Below, piece by piece: positions 1-9,471 of a stretch of DNA of 64,000 nt. The first letter of the stretch is position 1. The number at the start of each line of letters is the position of its first letter. The stretch is from Manihot esculenta (lineage: Eukaryota; Streptophyta; Magnoliopsida; Malpighiales; Euphorbiaceae): contig NC_035172.2 of NCBI RefSeq assembly GCF_001659605.2, forward strand, positions 26,959,342 through 27,023,341, in the 5' to 3' direction. The translations under genes and the position numbers were made by a program. Under the pieces are notes generated by a model. That model did no database searches. It saw only the letters and a list, made by a program, of their open reading frames with translations, and was not told the DNA's origin.

Positions 1-3000
1 TTGCAGGACACTCTTTTGCATAATGTCCTTTTTGATTACATAAATAACAAGTGATATTGGATTTATCATTGGATCTTTTAAAATTGTTTTTCTTATAATT
101 ATTTCTTTTAAAGGGTCGCTTTGTAAAAGGTTTTTTCGTCATCTGTTTATTATATTTATTATATGGTTTCCTAGGGTACTTGTATTGCTTATATATTTTA
201 TTTTTAAAAGGTTTATATCTTTTATGTTTTTGTTTCTGTATGGTTCCAAATCCAAATTGTTCACACCAATTTCCTAATTCTTTCCGAGATTGTCTATTTT
301 CCATTTTTAATTTTTGTTGTAACTTCATATCTCTACATAATCGTATTCCTGTTAAATTGACACATGTTATTAAATCGCCATATGTTAAATCATCATATGA
401 TATTTGACCAAATTTTTGTTCAATTGTCTCTTTTACTTTTGTTGCAAATAATCTTGGTAGTCCTGTTAAGAATTTTTCTTTCCAATGATAGGCATTTGGT
501 TCGGCTAATGCATATACTCGTTTTAAAAAATTGTCTTTATACCATCTAAAATTTTCTAACTTTCTACACTTGAGGTTTTGTAAAATTTCACTATTACGTT
601 CTGTATATAAATCTAAGTCTCCTATAAAATGAGATATAAGATTATAAACGAGGTAAGCTAATACAAAAGCTTGCGGTTGTCCTGTTGTTGGGTCAATAAC
701 TGGCTCTCCAGTAGTACTATCTATTCTTCTTGCATTTAATATATTTGTTTTTATTTCATTGCTTAATAATTTGTCCCACCATGTTCTTAACTCTCCTGTA
801 AATCCTAGTATTATATTTTCAACGGCATCTTTTTCTGTAATGCCGACTCTTTGTTTATAAATATTTCCTACTATGACCATTTCTTTGGTTATTTGTATTA
901 TTTCTATTTCTGATAGATCATCTATATTCCATTCATAAATACTTTTTGCATTATAATGTTTTTGTTTTCTATCTAATATTTTTAAATCATCTGGTCTAGT
1001 TTCATATTGTCTTTTGCCTATAGTATTTAAAGGAATATCATTGTTTTGGTCAGAGTCTGATGCTTCTAAGGGATTGGTTATAATGTCATCTTCTGATGAA
1101 GAGGTTTCATTATATTCAGTTAAAATTGTTATTTTATTTTTGTCTTTGTTAGTACTTTCACTTGGTATCTGACTTTGTGTAGGTATCTTACTTTGTGTAG
1201 GTTCTTTTATTTTAATGCCTCCTGCGACACTGGTTTTTTGAGCAGTACTTTGTTCACTTATAATTTTCTGCAAGAATTTTGACATGTCATGCAATTCTGT
1301 CTTTGGCTTTAGAGTTACTATTTCTATGGGATTTTGTGATGGAGGTATCATTTTGGTGAAAGGTTTATTAATGGGTTTTTTCTCTGGATCTATATCATAT
1401 GGTTTTGGGTTGCTATATCTCTGAGATAAATATATTGTGTTTGGTTTGGATATTATGGGAGATGGTGATTGGGGTGTTTCTATATGTTCTATATTTGTAA
1501 TTTCTTCATAATTTCTATCTATTTTTTCTTCTATCCTATCTAATTGTTGGCCTATGATATGCAATGATACATTGGTCCAATTGTTTTGTAGGCTGATGTC
1601 TCTTATATTGTTTTCCTCAATATTGTCAGTTTTTACTATTGGTTGCATGCCATGAGCTATTTGGTTCTTTTTGAAAAATACTCTGTCTAGTGGTGGTCTT
1701 TCACATTCATGAGCTAGATCACTAACTCCTCCTTCATTATTGACTTTGTGCCATTTATGTATTTTCTTTTCTAGTACATTTAATTTCTTCTCATGGAAAT
1801 ATTTTAAATATGTAAAAAATGGTATAGTCTGTTCAACCTGTTCACAAAATGTAAAGAATTGTTTTTTAATTAGACTTTGTTCTTTTCTGGAATAGGTTTG
1901 CAAAAATAGGTCCCTTTTCCCCCGGTTTTGATCTGACATATAGTCAGCTTGAATTTGGTCTTTATCAAGAGTAAAGGTTTGAATTAAGGTATTGATGGTA
2001 AAATCACTATCTTCATATGGTTGACTAAATTGTCCTTGTCTAAATACACCTTCTTGTATTTTGATACCTGTTGGTAGAGTTTGCTGATTAAAAGTTTCTT
2101 CTACAGGTTTGGTTCCAGAGGTTTCTCCAACAAATGGTCCTTGAGGAAGAGGAATAGTGGAGTTTTCTGATATACTATTATCTGGTTGTATTTCTATACT
2201 ATGTCTTCGACGAGATGTATCTAAAGATTGTCGAGAGGGTTGGTATATATTAGGAGTTGCTTGTCTAAAAGAATTTGATCTTTTATATTTTAATTCTAAT
2301 GATCCATCATCATTCTGAATAATATAGTCTATTTCTTTATTTTCTGTAAAAGGTTTGTTAGGGATTGTCTTGACTGGATATTTCCAGATTTCGGGTAAAG
2401 TTACATCTTTCCATTGGATAGTTCTGGGGATGGTTATATTTGCTTTAGATTGATCAATTTCCCAAAATATTGTTTCTCCGTCTGTCCTTTTATGATTTAT
2501 AGCATTAGGACATAAACCTGTATTCATTATTTTATAATTCAATCTATAAAATACTTCATATATGTGAGATCCTTTTAACATATTATAATTATGAGTTAGA
2601 ATTTCTAATGTTAAAATTTTCATTATATGAGGGTCCGTTAATGATATAGTAAAATTTGGAAAACAATTTGAATAAATTGGTCCATTTGTCAGACTGGTTT
2701 CAAATAATCCTAATAGTGAATCTTTATAATTCCTATGCCTACAGTCGCGTAGAGCTACATGCATACTGGTGTTTAATCCTTCAACTGTTAATGGTTTTAT
2801 AGCAATTTGTACTAGTCCTATATGCATAAATTTATAACCTTGGTTTAAATATTTTATTATCGTTTTTTGACTTAATAAACTCATAGATTGTTTATCAGCA
2901 TATAAGGGTATAACTTTTTCTTTAGTTTTAATTGCTCTAATTGATTTAAAATCTAATATTCCTGTTTTATAAATTGTTTCTACTGGTGTCTTTGGAGGTT

Positions 3001-3145
3001 TCCAATTTGTTAATTGCTGGTCATTCCATATATTTTCTCTTGATAATATTGTTTGATTATGATCTATATTAATATTTAAATCATTCATGAGTTCGTCGTC
3101 TGGTCTCCTAGACCTAGAAGATCTATTTCTCCTAAACATATTCAT
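1..3145 (-). CDS. Pararetroviral ORF1: movement protein-coat protein polyprotein (runs off the window)
   Basis: Read codon by codon from the ATG at 3145, this frame has no stop over 1,048 codons down to the window edge; an in-frame TAG lies just upstream of the ATG. Residues about 95-240 resemble the 30K-type movement protein of caulimovirids (core GLFETSLTNGPIYSN near residue 150), which modifies plasmodesmata. A long polar, low-complexity linker follows. The coat-protein region around residue 780 has GELRTWWDKLL. Near the end a basic Lys/Arg/Asn-rich stretch leads into a CCHC knuckle (CYLCNQKGHYAKEC, about residues 1030-1045) expected to bind viral RNA. The frame may continue into the protease on a complete viral genome. 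The absence of stops is striking for an inserted copy. Movement- and coat-domain calls rest on motif recognition without alignment. Confidence 0.85.
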   Translation of the reverse strand, partial: MNMFRRNRSSRSRRPDDELMNDLNINIDHNQTILSRENIWNDQQLTNWKPPKTPVETIYKTGILDFKSIRAIKTKEKVIPLYADKQSMSLLSQKTIIKYLNQGYKFMHIGLVQIAIKPLTVEGLNTSMHVALRDCRHRNYKDSLLGLFETSLTNGPIYSNCFPNFTISLTDPHIMKILTLEILTHNYNMLKGSHIYEVFYRLNYKIMNTGLCPNAINHKRTDGETIFWEIDQSKANITIPRTIQWKDVTLPEIWKYPVKTIPNKPFTENKEIDYIIQNDDGSLELKYKRSNSFRQATPNIYQPSRQSLDTSRRRHSIEIQPDNSISENSTIPLPQGPFVGETSGTKPVEETFNQQTLPTGIKIQEGVFRQGQFSQPYEDSDFTINTLIQTFTLDKDQIQADYMSDQNRGKRDLFLQTYSRKEQSLIKKQFFTFCEQVEQTIPFFTYLKYFHEKKLNVLEKKIHKWHKVNNEGGVSDLAHECERPPLDRVFFKKNQIAHGMQPIVKTDNIEENNIRDISLQNNWTNVSLHIIGQQLDRIEEKIDRNYEEITNIEHIETPQSPSPIISKPNTIYLSQRYSNPKPYDIDPEKKPINKPFTKMIPPSQNPIEIVTLKPKTELHDMSKFLQKIISEQSTAQKTSVAGGIKIKEPTQSKIPTQSQIPSESTNKDKNKITILTEYNETSSSEDDIITNPLEASDSDQNNDIPLNTIGKRQYETRPDDLKILDRKQKHYNAKSIYEWNIDDLSEIEIIQITKEMVIVGNIYKQRVGITEKDAVENIILGFTGELRTWWDKLLSNEIKTNILNARRIDSTTGEPVIDPTTGQPQAFVLAYLVYNLISHFIGDLDLYTERNSEILQNLKCRKLENFRWYKDNFLKRVYALAEPNAYHWKEKFLTGLPRLFATKVKETIEQKFGQISYDDLTYGDLITCVNLTGIRLCRDMKLQQKLKMENRQSRKELGNWCEQFGFGTIQKQKHKRYKPFKNKIYKQYKYPRKPYNKYNKQMTKKPFTKRPFKRNNYKKNNFKRSNDKSNITCYLCNQKGHYAKECPA

Positions 3146-3291
3146 CTTAAATTTCTAGGGTTGGCACATACACTTCCTTCTCTACTCACACTGCAGGTCT
3201 TACCACTCTCTGCCTGACTTATGGTTTTCGTGACACAGTTTCAACCCTAAAACTTTAATTTGAATTGTTTAAGATCCATAGAGCCTTCACA

Positions 3292-3304
3292 GGCTCTGAT
3301 ACCA
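3292..3304 (-). promoter_or_regulatory. tRNA-iMet primer binding site (viral minus-strand DNA start)
   Basis: The minus strand reads TGGTATCAGAGCC, the standard complement of the plant initiator Met-tRNA 3' end used by caulimovirids to start reverse transcription. It sits between the predicted promoter and ORF1, where the family carries it. Confidence 0.9.
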
Positions 3305-3977
3305 TTTTACGATCCCAGGTATGATTTAAATATTTCTTTTTCTTTTTATGTGCTTATGTATGTATTATATAATCAAATACCAATAATTGAAACAAAATTC
3401 ATAAAGTATACATACAATGGTCCATACATACACTATTCCAGATACATATAAAAATATATAAAAAGGCATACAGTTAATAGACATGGTTTTAAATACTTAG
3501 ATAATGATCAGCTAATTCAAGATAATAATTTGCTATATTTAAATTACATATTGCAAGTTGTAATTGAGACGTAGCTATATAATAATAACCCATTATGAGA
3601 TGATAATCAGCTAAATAAAACATGATTATTATTAAATTAAACATTATTAACACAATTTCTGATGTGGGAGATCAACCGTAGTTGCAGCCACAGAGCATAC
3701 TTAGAACAAATGATAATTAATTTTAATTGGTTTGGGTTCCTGCACTGTTAATCTGGAGTCCCAGAATTAACTCAGAGTGAAGAGCGAAGAGAGAGAGAAA
3801 TGGTTGCCGTCAACACGGTCTTACTTTGTAACAATTGTATATTGTATTAAAAGTACAAATATAAATACAAATTACAAACTTACTTTGTACAAATACTTAA
3901 AAATAAACTGCTACGACTGAGTTGTAGTAAACTTCAGTCTCCTTACATATGATTACATAAACTGAATACATTTGAGA

Positions 3978-4097
3978 GAAAATTTCTATGCTGGAAATTT
4001 TTGGTGTTGAGAAATTTCGATGTAGAAATTTTGGTGTTGAGAAATTTCGATGTAGAAATTTTGGTGTTGAGAAATTTCGATGTAGAAATTTTGGTGT
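3978..4097 (-). repeat. 30-bp tandem repeat, about three exact copies plus one degenerate copy
   Basis: Near-identical 30-bp units occur at 4011-4040, 4041-4070 and 4071-4097, preceded by a diverged copy at 3978-4010. Each unit contains the palindrome GAAATTTC. The array begins about 25 bp downstream (viral sense) of the TATA box, so it would lie at or just after the transcript start. Confidence 0.85.
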
Positions 4098-4120
4098 GTC
4101 CTTGAACTGGTCTGGACTTC

Positions 4121-4130
4121 TGCTTTTATA
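4121..4130 (-). promoter_or_regulatory. Putative TATA box of the pararetroviral promoter
   Basis: The minus strand reads TATAAAAGCA. Upstream in viral sense are TGAGTCA (4184-4190) and a palindromic TGACGTCA (4344-4351), bZIP/as-1-like motifs of the sort found in caulimovirid promoters. The transcript start is inferred near 4095. Confidence 0.6.
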
Positions 4131-4343
4131 GGAGTCGGACTTCAAATTGTATCAAATGGAATTCACAACAGTAGTGTGAACGCTGAGTCATGGCACAGTA
4201 ACCTTGTCTGCCATTTTTCTTTTGTCTGTATGCATGTGAGTGTTTGGTGGGTCCTTTATGTCTTTTGTCTTTATCTGCCATTTTTGTCGGTGGAGTGCTC
4301 TGTGGGTCCCAATGTTTTTGTCTCTGTCTGCCACTTGTCTGGG

Positions 4344-4351
4344 TGACGTCA
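4344..4351. promoter_or_regulatory. as-1/CRE-like palindrome TGACGTCA
   Basis: This perfect palindromic bZIP-binding core lies about 215 bp upstream (viral sense) of the TATA box. Caulimovirid promoters often carry TGACG motifs, although usually closer to the TATA box, so a functional role is only plausible. Confidence 0.4.
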
Positions 4352-4455
4352 TTGCTTGCGTCTGTGCTTTGTCTTTGTGTGTTAAATGCTTTGCTGAGTC
4401 ATTGTTTGTGGGCCATGATGTCTGCTAATTGTCTTTGTCTCTAGTCATATGGATT

Positions 4456-5841
4456 CTATGGTTCTGCTTGCGTGAAAAAATCATCATTGTCGATGGATAA
4501 ATCCACTGGGGAAGAGACAGAGCTTTTAGTTTCTTTTATTTCTTCGAGCAATTTGTCATATTCCTCTTCGGAGACACATTTGGCCATTTGGGCCATTATT
4601 TGTTGCTTTCTAGCGAAAAATGTTTCCTGTTTGGTAATTTGGATTGGGCTTAATCTTTTGGCATATTGGGGTTGTGAATCAAGGAAATTATCAACAGCTT
4701 TTGGTCCGCAATTGGCTAGATCTGTCTTAGGCCACCATTTAATCTTGTGCTTGCGAACTAAATTTGGTATTTGGAAATTATTGAGGGTATAGTCTTTAAT
4801 TTGGTATTCTGCCATGTAAATCCATGGAATGTGGAAAAGGTGAGAATAAATCAGCCACTTTGGAGATAGAAGGATATTTTCTGGTAGTTGCGAATTTTCA
4901 AAAAATTGGTCTTGGGCTGATACAATTGGTTCTGGTATAATGGTCAGGTCAAGACCGAACTTATTCCACCATTGGTGGAACCAATATGGTATAGGGTAAG
5001 AAAAATCATCAGAAATGTAAAAGAAAAATGAAATTGATAATTGGTCATTTTGTTTTAGGAACGTGCGTTCCCAAGCAGTTTGATAATCATAATAATTAAA
5101 TTTGATCCCTTGTCCATGAGATAAAGAAATATCTTTACTTTTATGGGGTTCTTGTCCCCAATCAGAAATAGTCAATACTCTGATTATTCTTACTTTACAA
5201 TACCTGATCTTATGTTTAATATGAGGATCAAAATTATTATACATAATAATAGAATTTGTTTGAACAAGTATGGTCTCATAAAAGGATTGGTTTTTAGCAA
5301 AATTATCAGGGATATAAAAATGAGTTTTTGGAAATATGGACTCACAAAGTTGGTAAACATTAAGGTTTGGATTTTGTGACCAATATTCTGGTTCAATGGT
5401 TAAAATAATATCTTCAATGGTTTTGTAACTATATTCAGGTTGGGTTATTTGCAGTGATTGTGTTGGTGAATATGTTGGGCTTGAGCTTTGGCCAGTAACA
5501 ACTTGTTTAAAGGTCGAAGGGGTAATTAATTTTTGAGGTTGTAAAGGAGAGAATTTATTTAACAAGGTAAATTGTGAGCTGGATTGGGGAGAACTTGGTC
5601 TTGTGATAAGGGCACTAGACATTGGGCTAAGAGGCCGATTTATTATACTTGTACTACTAGTAAACATGGGCCTATGCATGTATGCATTTTGTCTAGGACT
5701 GAGTCCTGAGGATGATAAATTTAAATTTGGTCGAGGACTTTGTCCCGAAAATAAATTGACATTTATTTTTTGTGTCTCATTGGTCTTTTGTCTTAATGAA
5801 ATCTTGGGTGCCTCTTCTGTTTTTTCCTTGCCTTTATTCAT
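4456..5841 (-). CDS. Pararetroviral ORF2, function unknown (461 aa)
   Basis: The ATG overlaps the RNase H stop codon in an ATGA arrangement (5838-5841), which suggests termination-reinitiation or leaky translation after the polymerase ORF. The N-terminal 130 residues are Ser/Pro/Gln/Thr-rich with repeated SPR/SGLSPR-type motifs and look disordered. The central part (about 150-380) is compact and aromatic-rich, with many Trp and Tyr (for example WIYMAEYQIKDY). The acidic C-terminus includes a short charged helix-like segment (EEEYDKLLEEIKE). No catalytic motif was recognised. Position and size match the unknown ORF downstream of RNase H in florendoviruses; an inclusion or transactivator role is speculative. 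No internal stop is present. Confidence 0.75.
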   Translation of the reverse strand: MNKGKEKTEEAPKISLRQKTNETQKINVNLFSGQSPRPNLNLSSSGLSPRQNAYMHRPMFTSSTSIINRPLSPMSSALITRPSSPQSSSQFTLLNKFSPLQPQKLITPSTFKQVVTGQSSSPTYSPTQSLQITQPEYSYKTIEDIILTIEPEYWSQNPNLNVYQLCESIFPKTHFYIPDNFAKNQSFYETILVQTNSIIMYNNFDPHIKHKIRYCKVRIIRVLTISDWGQEPHKSKDISLSHGQGIKFNYYDYQTAWERTFLKQNDQLSISFFFYISDDFSYPIPYWFHQWWNKFGLDLTIIPEPIVSAQDQFFENSQLPENILLSPKWLIYSHLFHIPWIYMAEYQIKDYTLNNFQIPNLVRKHKIKWWPKTDLANCGPKAVDNFLDSQPQYAKRLSPIQITKQETFFARKQQIMAQMAKCVSEEEYDKLLEEIKETKSSVSSPVDLSIDNDDFFTQAEP

Positions 5842-6551
5842 GGTGTTCCCTGCAAAAATTCTCTTGTTAGAAAATCAGCTATGGAATTATCAGTTCCGCT
5901 AATATGTTCAATATCAAATTCAAAAATAGACAAAAATGCTTGCCATCTAGCAAATATATGTTTGGCTGCAAGATTTTTTACATCTTTGGTCAAAACATCT
6001 TTAGCAGCTTTACAATCAACGCGAATAGTAAATTTCTGATTTAATAAATCACTTTGGAATTTTGTAACACATAAAACAATTGATAAAATTTCCTTTTTTA
6101 TGGTAGAATATTTTTCTTGTGTTGGATTCCAAACACCTGAATAATATCTTATAATATGATCTTTATTATTTATTTTTTGTTTTAATATGCCACCAAAACC
6201 TTGATCAGATGCATCTGTTTCTACAATCTTGGGAATATTAGGATTACAGATATTTAAACATGGTAATGTTTTTACATGTTTTTTGATTTCTTGTATTATT
6301 TTTGTATGGTCTTCTGTCCATGGTTTAGGATTCTTTTTCAATCGATTGTATAAAGGTTTACATAATATTCTTAAGTTAGGTAAGAAGTCAGCAATATAGT
6401 TTAAAGATCCTAAAAATCTTTGTAATTGATTTTTATCTTTAATTATATCTGGAAATTTGTCAGCAAATTCTATACTTCTCTGGATTGGTACTATAGTATT
6501 TTGATAAATTTCATGACCTAGAAATCGAATTTTTGTTTGAAATAATTTCAT
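5838..6551 (-). CDS. Pararetroviral RT connection domain and RNase H (frame-shifted from RT)
   Basis: The 237-aa frame begins in the RT thumb/connection region (RFLGHEIYQ; LQRFLGSLNYIADFLPN, residues about 44-60). It contains RNase H with TDASDQGFGGIL at about 112, a second acidic position at VDCKAAKDVL and the C-terminal GTDNSIADFLTRE. RNase H removes the RNA strand during viral DNA synthesis. The true upstream sequence lies in the overlapping RT frame: a run of ten T at 6577-6586 marks the probable single-base slippage that separates them. The apparent ATG at 6551 is therefore internal and not a real start. Its stop overlaps the ORF2 start. Confidence 0.85.
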   Translation of the reverse strand: MKLFQTKIRFLGHEIYQNTIVPIQRSIEFADKFPDIIKDKNQLQRFLGSLNYIADFLPNLRILCKPLYNRLKKNPKPWTEDHTKIIQEIKKHVKTLPCLNICNPNIPKIVETDASDQGFGGILKQKINNKDHIIRYYSGVWNPTQEKYSTIKKEILSIVLCVTKFQSDLLNQKFTIRVDCKAAKDVLTKDVKNLAAKHIFARWQAFLSIFEFDIEHISGTDNSIADFLTREFLQGTP

Positions 6552-7824
6552 TTTTGGTTTGGATAATACTAAACCATTTTTTTTTTATGATTTTATAAAA
6601 TATATGTAGATGTTTCATATGTTGGTTAAGGTTTTCACTAAATACTAAAACATCGTCAATATATGTTATTATAAAATTATATGGTGTAAAAATGTCATTC
6701 ATGATCTTTTGAAATTCACTTGGTGCATTTTTTAAACCAAATGGCATAATGTTCCATTCATATTGTCCAAATGGTACTGTAAATGCTGTCTTGTATTTAT
6801 CTGTTTCATCTATTTGTACTTGCCAGAAACCTGATTTCATATCAAATTTTGAAAAGATTTCTGCTTTATATAATCTATTTAAGAGATCTTGTTTATTTGG
6901 TATGGGGTATCGAATCCATCTTAAAACCTTGTTTAATGGTTTATAATTAATTACTAATCGCGGTGCACCTCTTTCTATCTCAGCATTTTTATTTACATAA
7001 AAGGCTGCACATGACCATGGTGATTTACTTGGTCTAATTAATTTTTTTGCTAATAGATCTTGAATTTCTTTTTTGCAGAATTCTAACATTTCTTGGTTCA
7101 TCTGTATAGGTCTTGCTTTCGTGGGTATATCTTGTTCTTTAAAGTCTGGTTCATATGGTAAAGTTACTATGTGTTGTTTTCTATTCCAAAATGCTGTTGG
7201 TAATTCGGAACATAGGTCTTTTTCAAATTGGTCTTGAAGTGTTTTAATTTGCTGTTTAATATTTGGATTTTCTAACTGTTCTTCTATTTTAATAGAATGT
7301 AAATCTTTCTTTAAAAATTTTATTTGATTTTCTAAATTATTGATTTTACTTATGTTTTCTTGTTGGACTGAATTAACATCATGGTAATTAATAGGTGTTA
7401 AGAATTGGAATATAATATCTTGTCCTAATACATTGGTTTCTAATTCTAATTGTGTGACTTTAAAAGGGTATAACATTTGTAAAAATGGATTTTCTAAAAT
7501 AATTTGTGTATTGAGATTTTTAATTAACATGAAACTGGTTTTAAAACATATTCCATTGTTACAAATATGTGCACTAGGTATTTTGTAATTTATTTTGACT
7601 TTAGTTGAATTAGCTGCAGATAAAGTTTGTTTAGTTTTATGAAAGTATTTGCTTGGTATGATGCCTTGATCTATGCAGTTCATGTCTGCACCTGAATCTA
7701 ACATAGCTATGGTTTCTAATGTAAAATCTTTTATTGTTAAATTTATTTTTACATACCATTTTACGTTATTATATTTGTAAGTATATAGAATAACTATCAT
7801 AAAAAATAATAATATTATTATCAT
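6511..7824 (-). CDS. Pararetroviral aspartic protease and reverse transcriptase (3' end frame-shifted)
   Basis: The 437-aa frame carries an aspartic protease with LDSGAD at residues 42-47, a charged spacer, and an RT with KSPWSCAAFYV, SKFDMKSGFWQV, MPFGLKNAPSEFQ and the catalytic YIDDV at 388-392. The protease cleaves the viral polyprotein and the RT copies pregenomic RNA. The last ~30 residues are out of frame because of the T-run at 6577-6586. The first ~20 residues are hydrophobic and AT-rich and may be junction or host sequence, so the listed ATG is probably not a viral start; in relatives the protease continues from the coat-protein ORF. Confidence 0.85.
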   Translation of the reverse strand: MIIILLFFMIVILYTYKYNNVKWYVKINLTIKDFTLETIAMLDSGADMNCIDQGIIPSKYFHKTKQTLSAANSTKVKINYKIPSAHICNNGICFKTSFMLIKNLNTQIILENPFLQMLYPFKVTQLELETNVLGQDIIFQFLTPINYHDVNSVQQENISKINNLENQIKFLKKDLHSIKIEEQLENPNIKQQIKTLQDQFEKDLCSELPTAFWNRKQHIVTLPYEPDFKEQDIPTKARPIQMNQEMLEFCKKEIQDLLAKKLIRPSKSPWSCAAFYVNKNAEIERGAPRLVINYKPLNKVLRWIRYPIPNKQDLLNRLYKAEIFSKFDMKSGFWQVQIDETDKYKTAFTVPFGQYEWNIMPFGLKNAPSEFQKIMNDIFTPYNFIITYIDDVLVFSENLNQHMKHLHIFYKIIKKKWFSIIQTKNEIISNKNSISRS

Positions 7825-9471
7825 GATATTAAATGGGGAGAGAAAGTAATTGTTTAATTTTCACAATACATTTTTAAAAGTATTTATTTCTGACGTTTGA
7901 AGTTATTGTTTAAATTTGAGAGGTTTGAAGCTTTATTTTCCTAAATAAAAAATTAAGTAATTACTTAATGTAAAGAAAAATAGTTTCCATAATGTTTAAA
8001 ATTATAGCAGTAAAATATTTTCTTTAAGAAATATATATTCTTTATATATTTTTTTATTAATAAAAAAGTTGCATTACAAAATTATAAATTATTAGAATAA
8101 AAATTACAGAAAAAGACAAGTTATAAAAAAAAAAAAATCAATTATGCGGTAATGACTACATATTCTTTATATATGTAGCGATAGATAAACATTTGTTTTC
8201 ATTTCAAAAAAAAAAAGATAAACATTTGTTTATCCTGCAAATAATAATAAAACAATATATGAAGGATTGATTTAAGGATAAGATAATTCTTAATAGAGTG
8301 GAATTTGGTTACGGTAGGATAATTTAATTAACCAATCAAACTAACAATTTAAAAATAATAAATTAATTTTCATATCTCCAGGTAAAATAAAGGAAAATTT
8401 TATTTGTTTTAAATAATTCCATTATTTCATCGCTTTTTATTTTTATATATAGTATAAATTATTAAAATTTAAAAAATTCAATTGAGCCAAACATTAATTT
8501 AAGCATCAAAATCAGCTTTAAACTAAAATTTAGATTTATAAAAAAAAAAATCATAAATTTTTAAAAAATTATATTTATATCCTAAACTTTATTTCGTAGA
8601 CAATAAAATTAACTCCTTAATCAATTTTAACAATTGTCTTAAATTAATTTTGATGAAAACCAATTTTCTTGGCATGTCATTTCATGTGAATTTCTTTTAT
8701 TTTATTTCTAAAATTGCGATAATTTTCATCTAAGTAAATTCAAAATCAAGGTTAATTGTAGTTAATTTCTCTAATCAATCCTAACCATCCTTAACTTGTT
8801 AATTTAGATACAAGACTCAGAACTCTCTTGTACAGAGCAATTTGTGGAACAAAGTATTTAGTTTCAAACTTTGATATTGTTCATTAAAAACATCAAAAGG
8901 TGTAAAAATATAATAAGAAAATAGAGACAAAATACGCGGGTTTTTTTCTTGTGATGATAGTCAGACCTTGTGGATTCATTCTTCTTGAATGGGCCACAGT
9001 GCTAAAGCTTGAAGAAGGTTGTTGTGCTTTCAGTTGAGCATCGCCCGATTTTGAAATCCTAAATTTGATCGGAGATATGAATCTAGTAGAGAATGGGTGG
9101 TTGGAGTTCATAATGGTTAGGATTAGTCAGAATAAGGTCAGGGAAATTAACTAAAGGTTGGTTTAAAATTTACTTAGGTGGAGATTATAGTGATTAAAGA
9201 AATAAGATAAAAATTCCACATGAAATAACACATAGATAATTTATTTTTACTCAAAATTGATTTAAGGCATTAATTATAATAGTCGTCAACATTAAAGAAT
9301 TAACTTTATTATTTAAAAAATAAAGTTATAATTTTCAAAAACTTTTGTATTATTCTAACCAATGAACCTAAAACTTAAAGGGTGAAAACCATCATCTCTA
9401 AATAATTGCCAAGGGATGAATTAGTTGTAAAATATAAGTGTTATTTATTTTTGATTTTTTTTAATTATTAA
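7825..9471. other. AT-rich spacer, no gene seen
   Basis: The stretch is strongly AT-rich with A and T runs and a short internal repeat of a TTTGTTTATC-like motif near 8190-8230. The 72-codon frame at 8893-9111 has no recognisable domain and no support. The pararetrovirus/host junction should be near the left end; no flanking duplication was found. Confidence 0.6.

Larger units (their letters stand above)
3146..4455 (-). promoter_or_regulatory. Pararetroviral intergenic region (promoter, leader, primer site)
   Basis: This is the only long non-coding gap in the viral block, lying between the end of ORF2 and the start of ORF1 in viral sense. It holds a TATA box, bZIP-type motifs, a 30-bp tandem repeat at the expected transcript start, and the Met-tRNA primer site 147 nt before ORF1. 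Small ORFs in the region look fortuitous. No polyadenylation signal was located with confidence. Confidence 0.7.
1..7824 (-). mobile_element. Endogenous caulimovirid (pararetrovirus) insertion, about one permuted genome length
   Basis: On the minus strand the order is protease-RT, RNase H, an ORF of unknown function, an intergenic region with a Met-tRNA primer site, then movement protein-coat protein ending at a CCHC zinc knuckle at the window edge. In a circular genome the zinc knuckle would be followed by the protease, so the block looks like one circular genome opened between coat protein and protease. No integrase is present, as expected for a caulimovirid. A movement/coat/protease/RT/RNase H order followed by a small ORF of unknown function resembles petuvirus or florendovirus genomes. 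The genus is inferred and not proven. The right boundary is near 7824; the left boundary lies outside the window. Confidence 0.85.

Noticed and set aside
180..549. Plus-strand small ORFs at the window start
   Set aside because: They are shadows on the opposite strand of the open viral ORF1 reading frame and have no domain.
4240..4444. Plus-strand Cys-rich ORFs
   Set aside because: They fall in the viral intergenic region, opposite to its direction; the Cys content comes from TGT-rich low-complexity DNA.
1..7824. Assignment of the viral block to the genus of cassava vein mosaic virus (Cavemovirus)
   Set aside because: As I recall, that genus has the coat-protein region before the movement protein in its first ORF; here the movement protein comes first and the zinc knuckle last.
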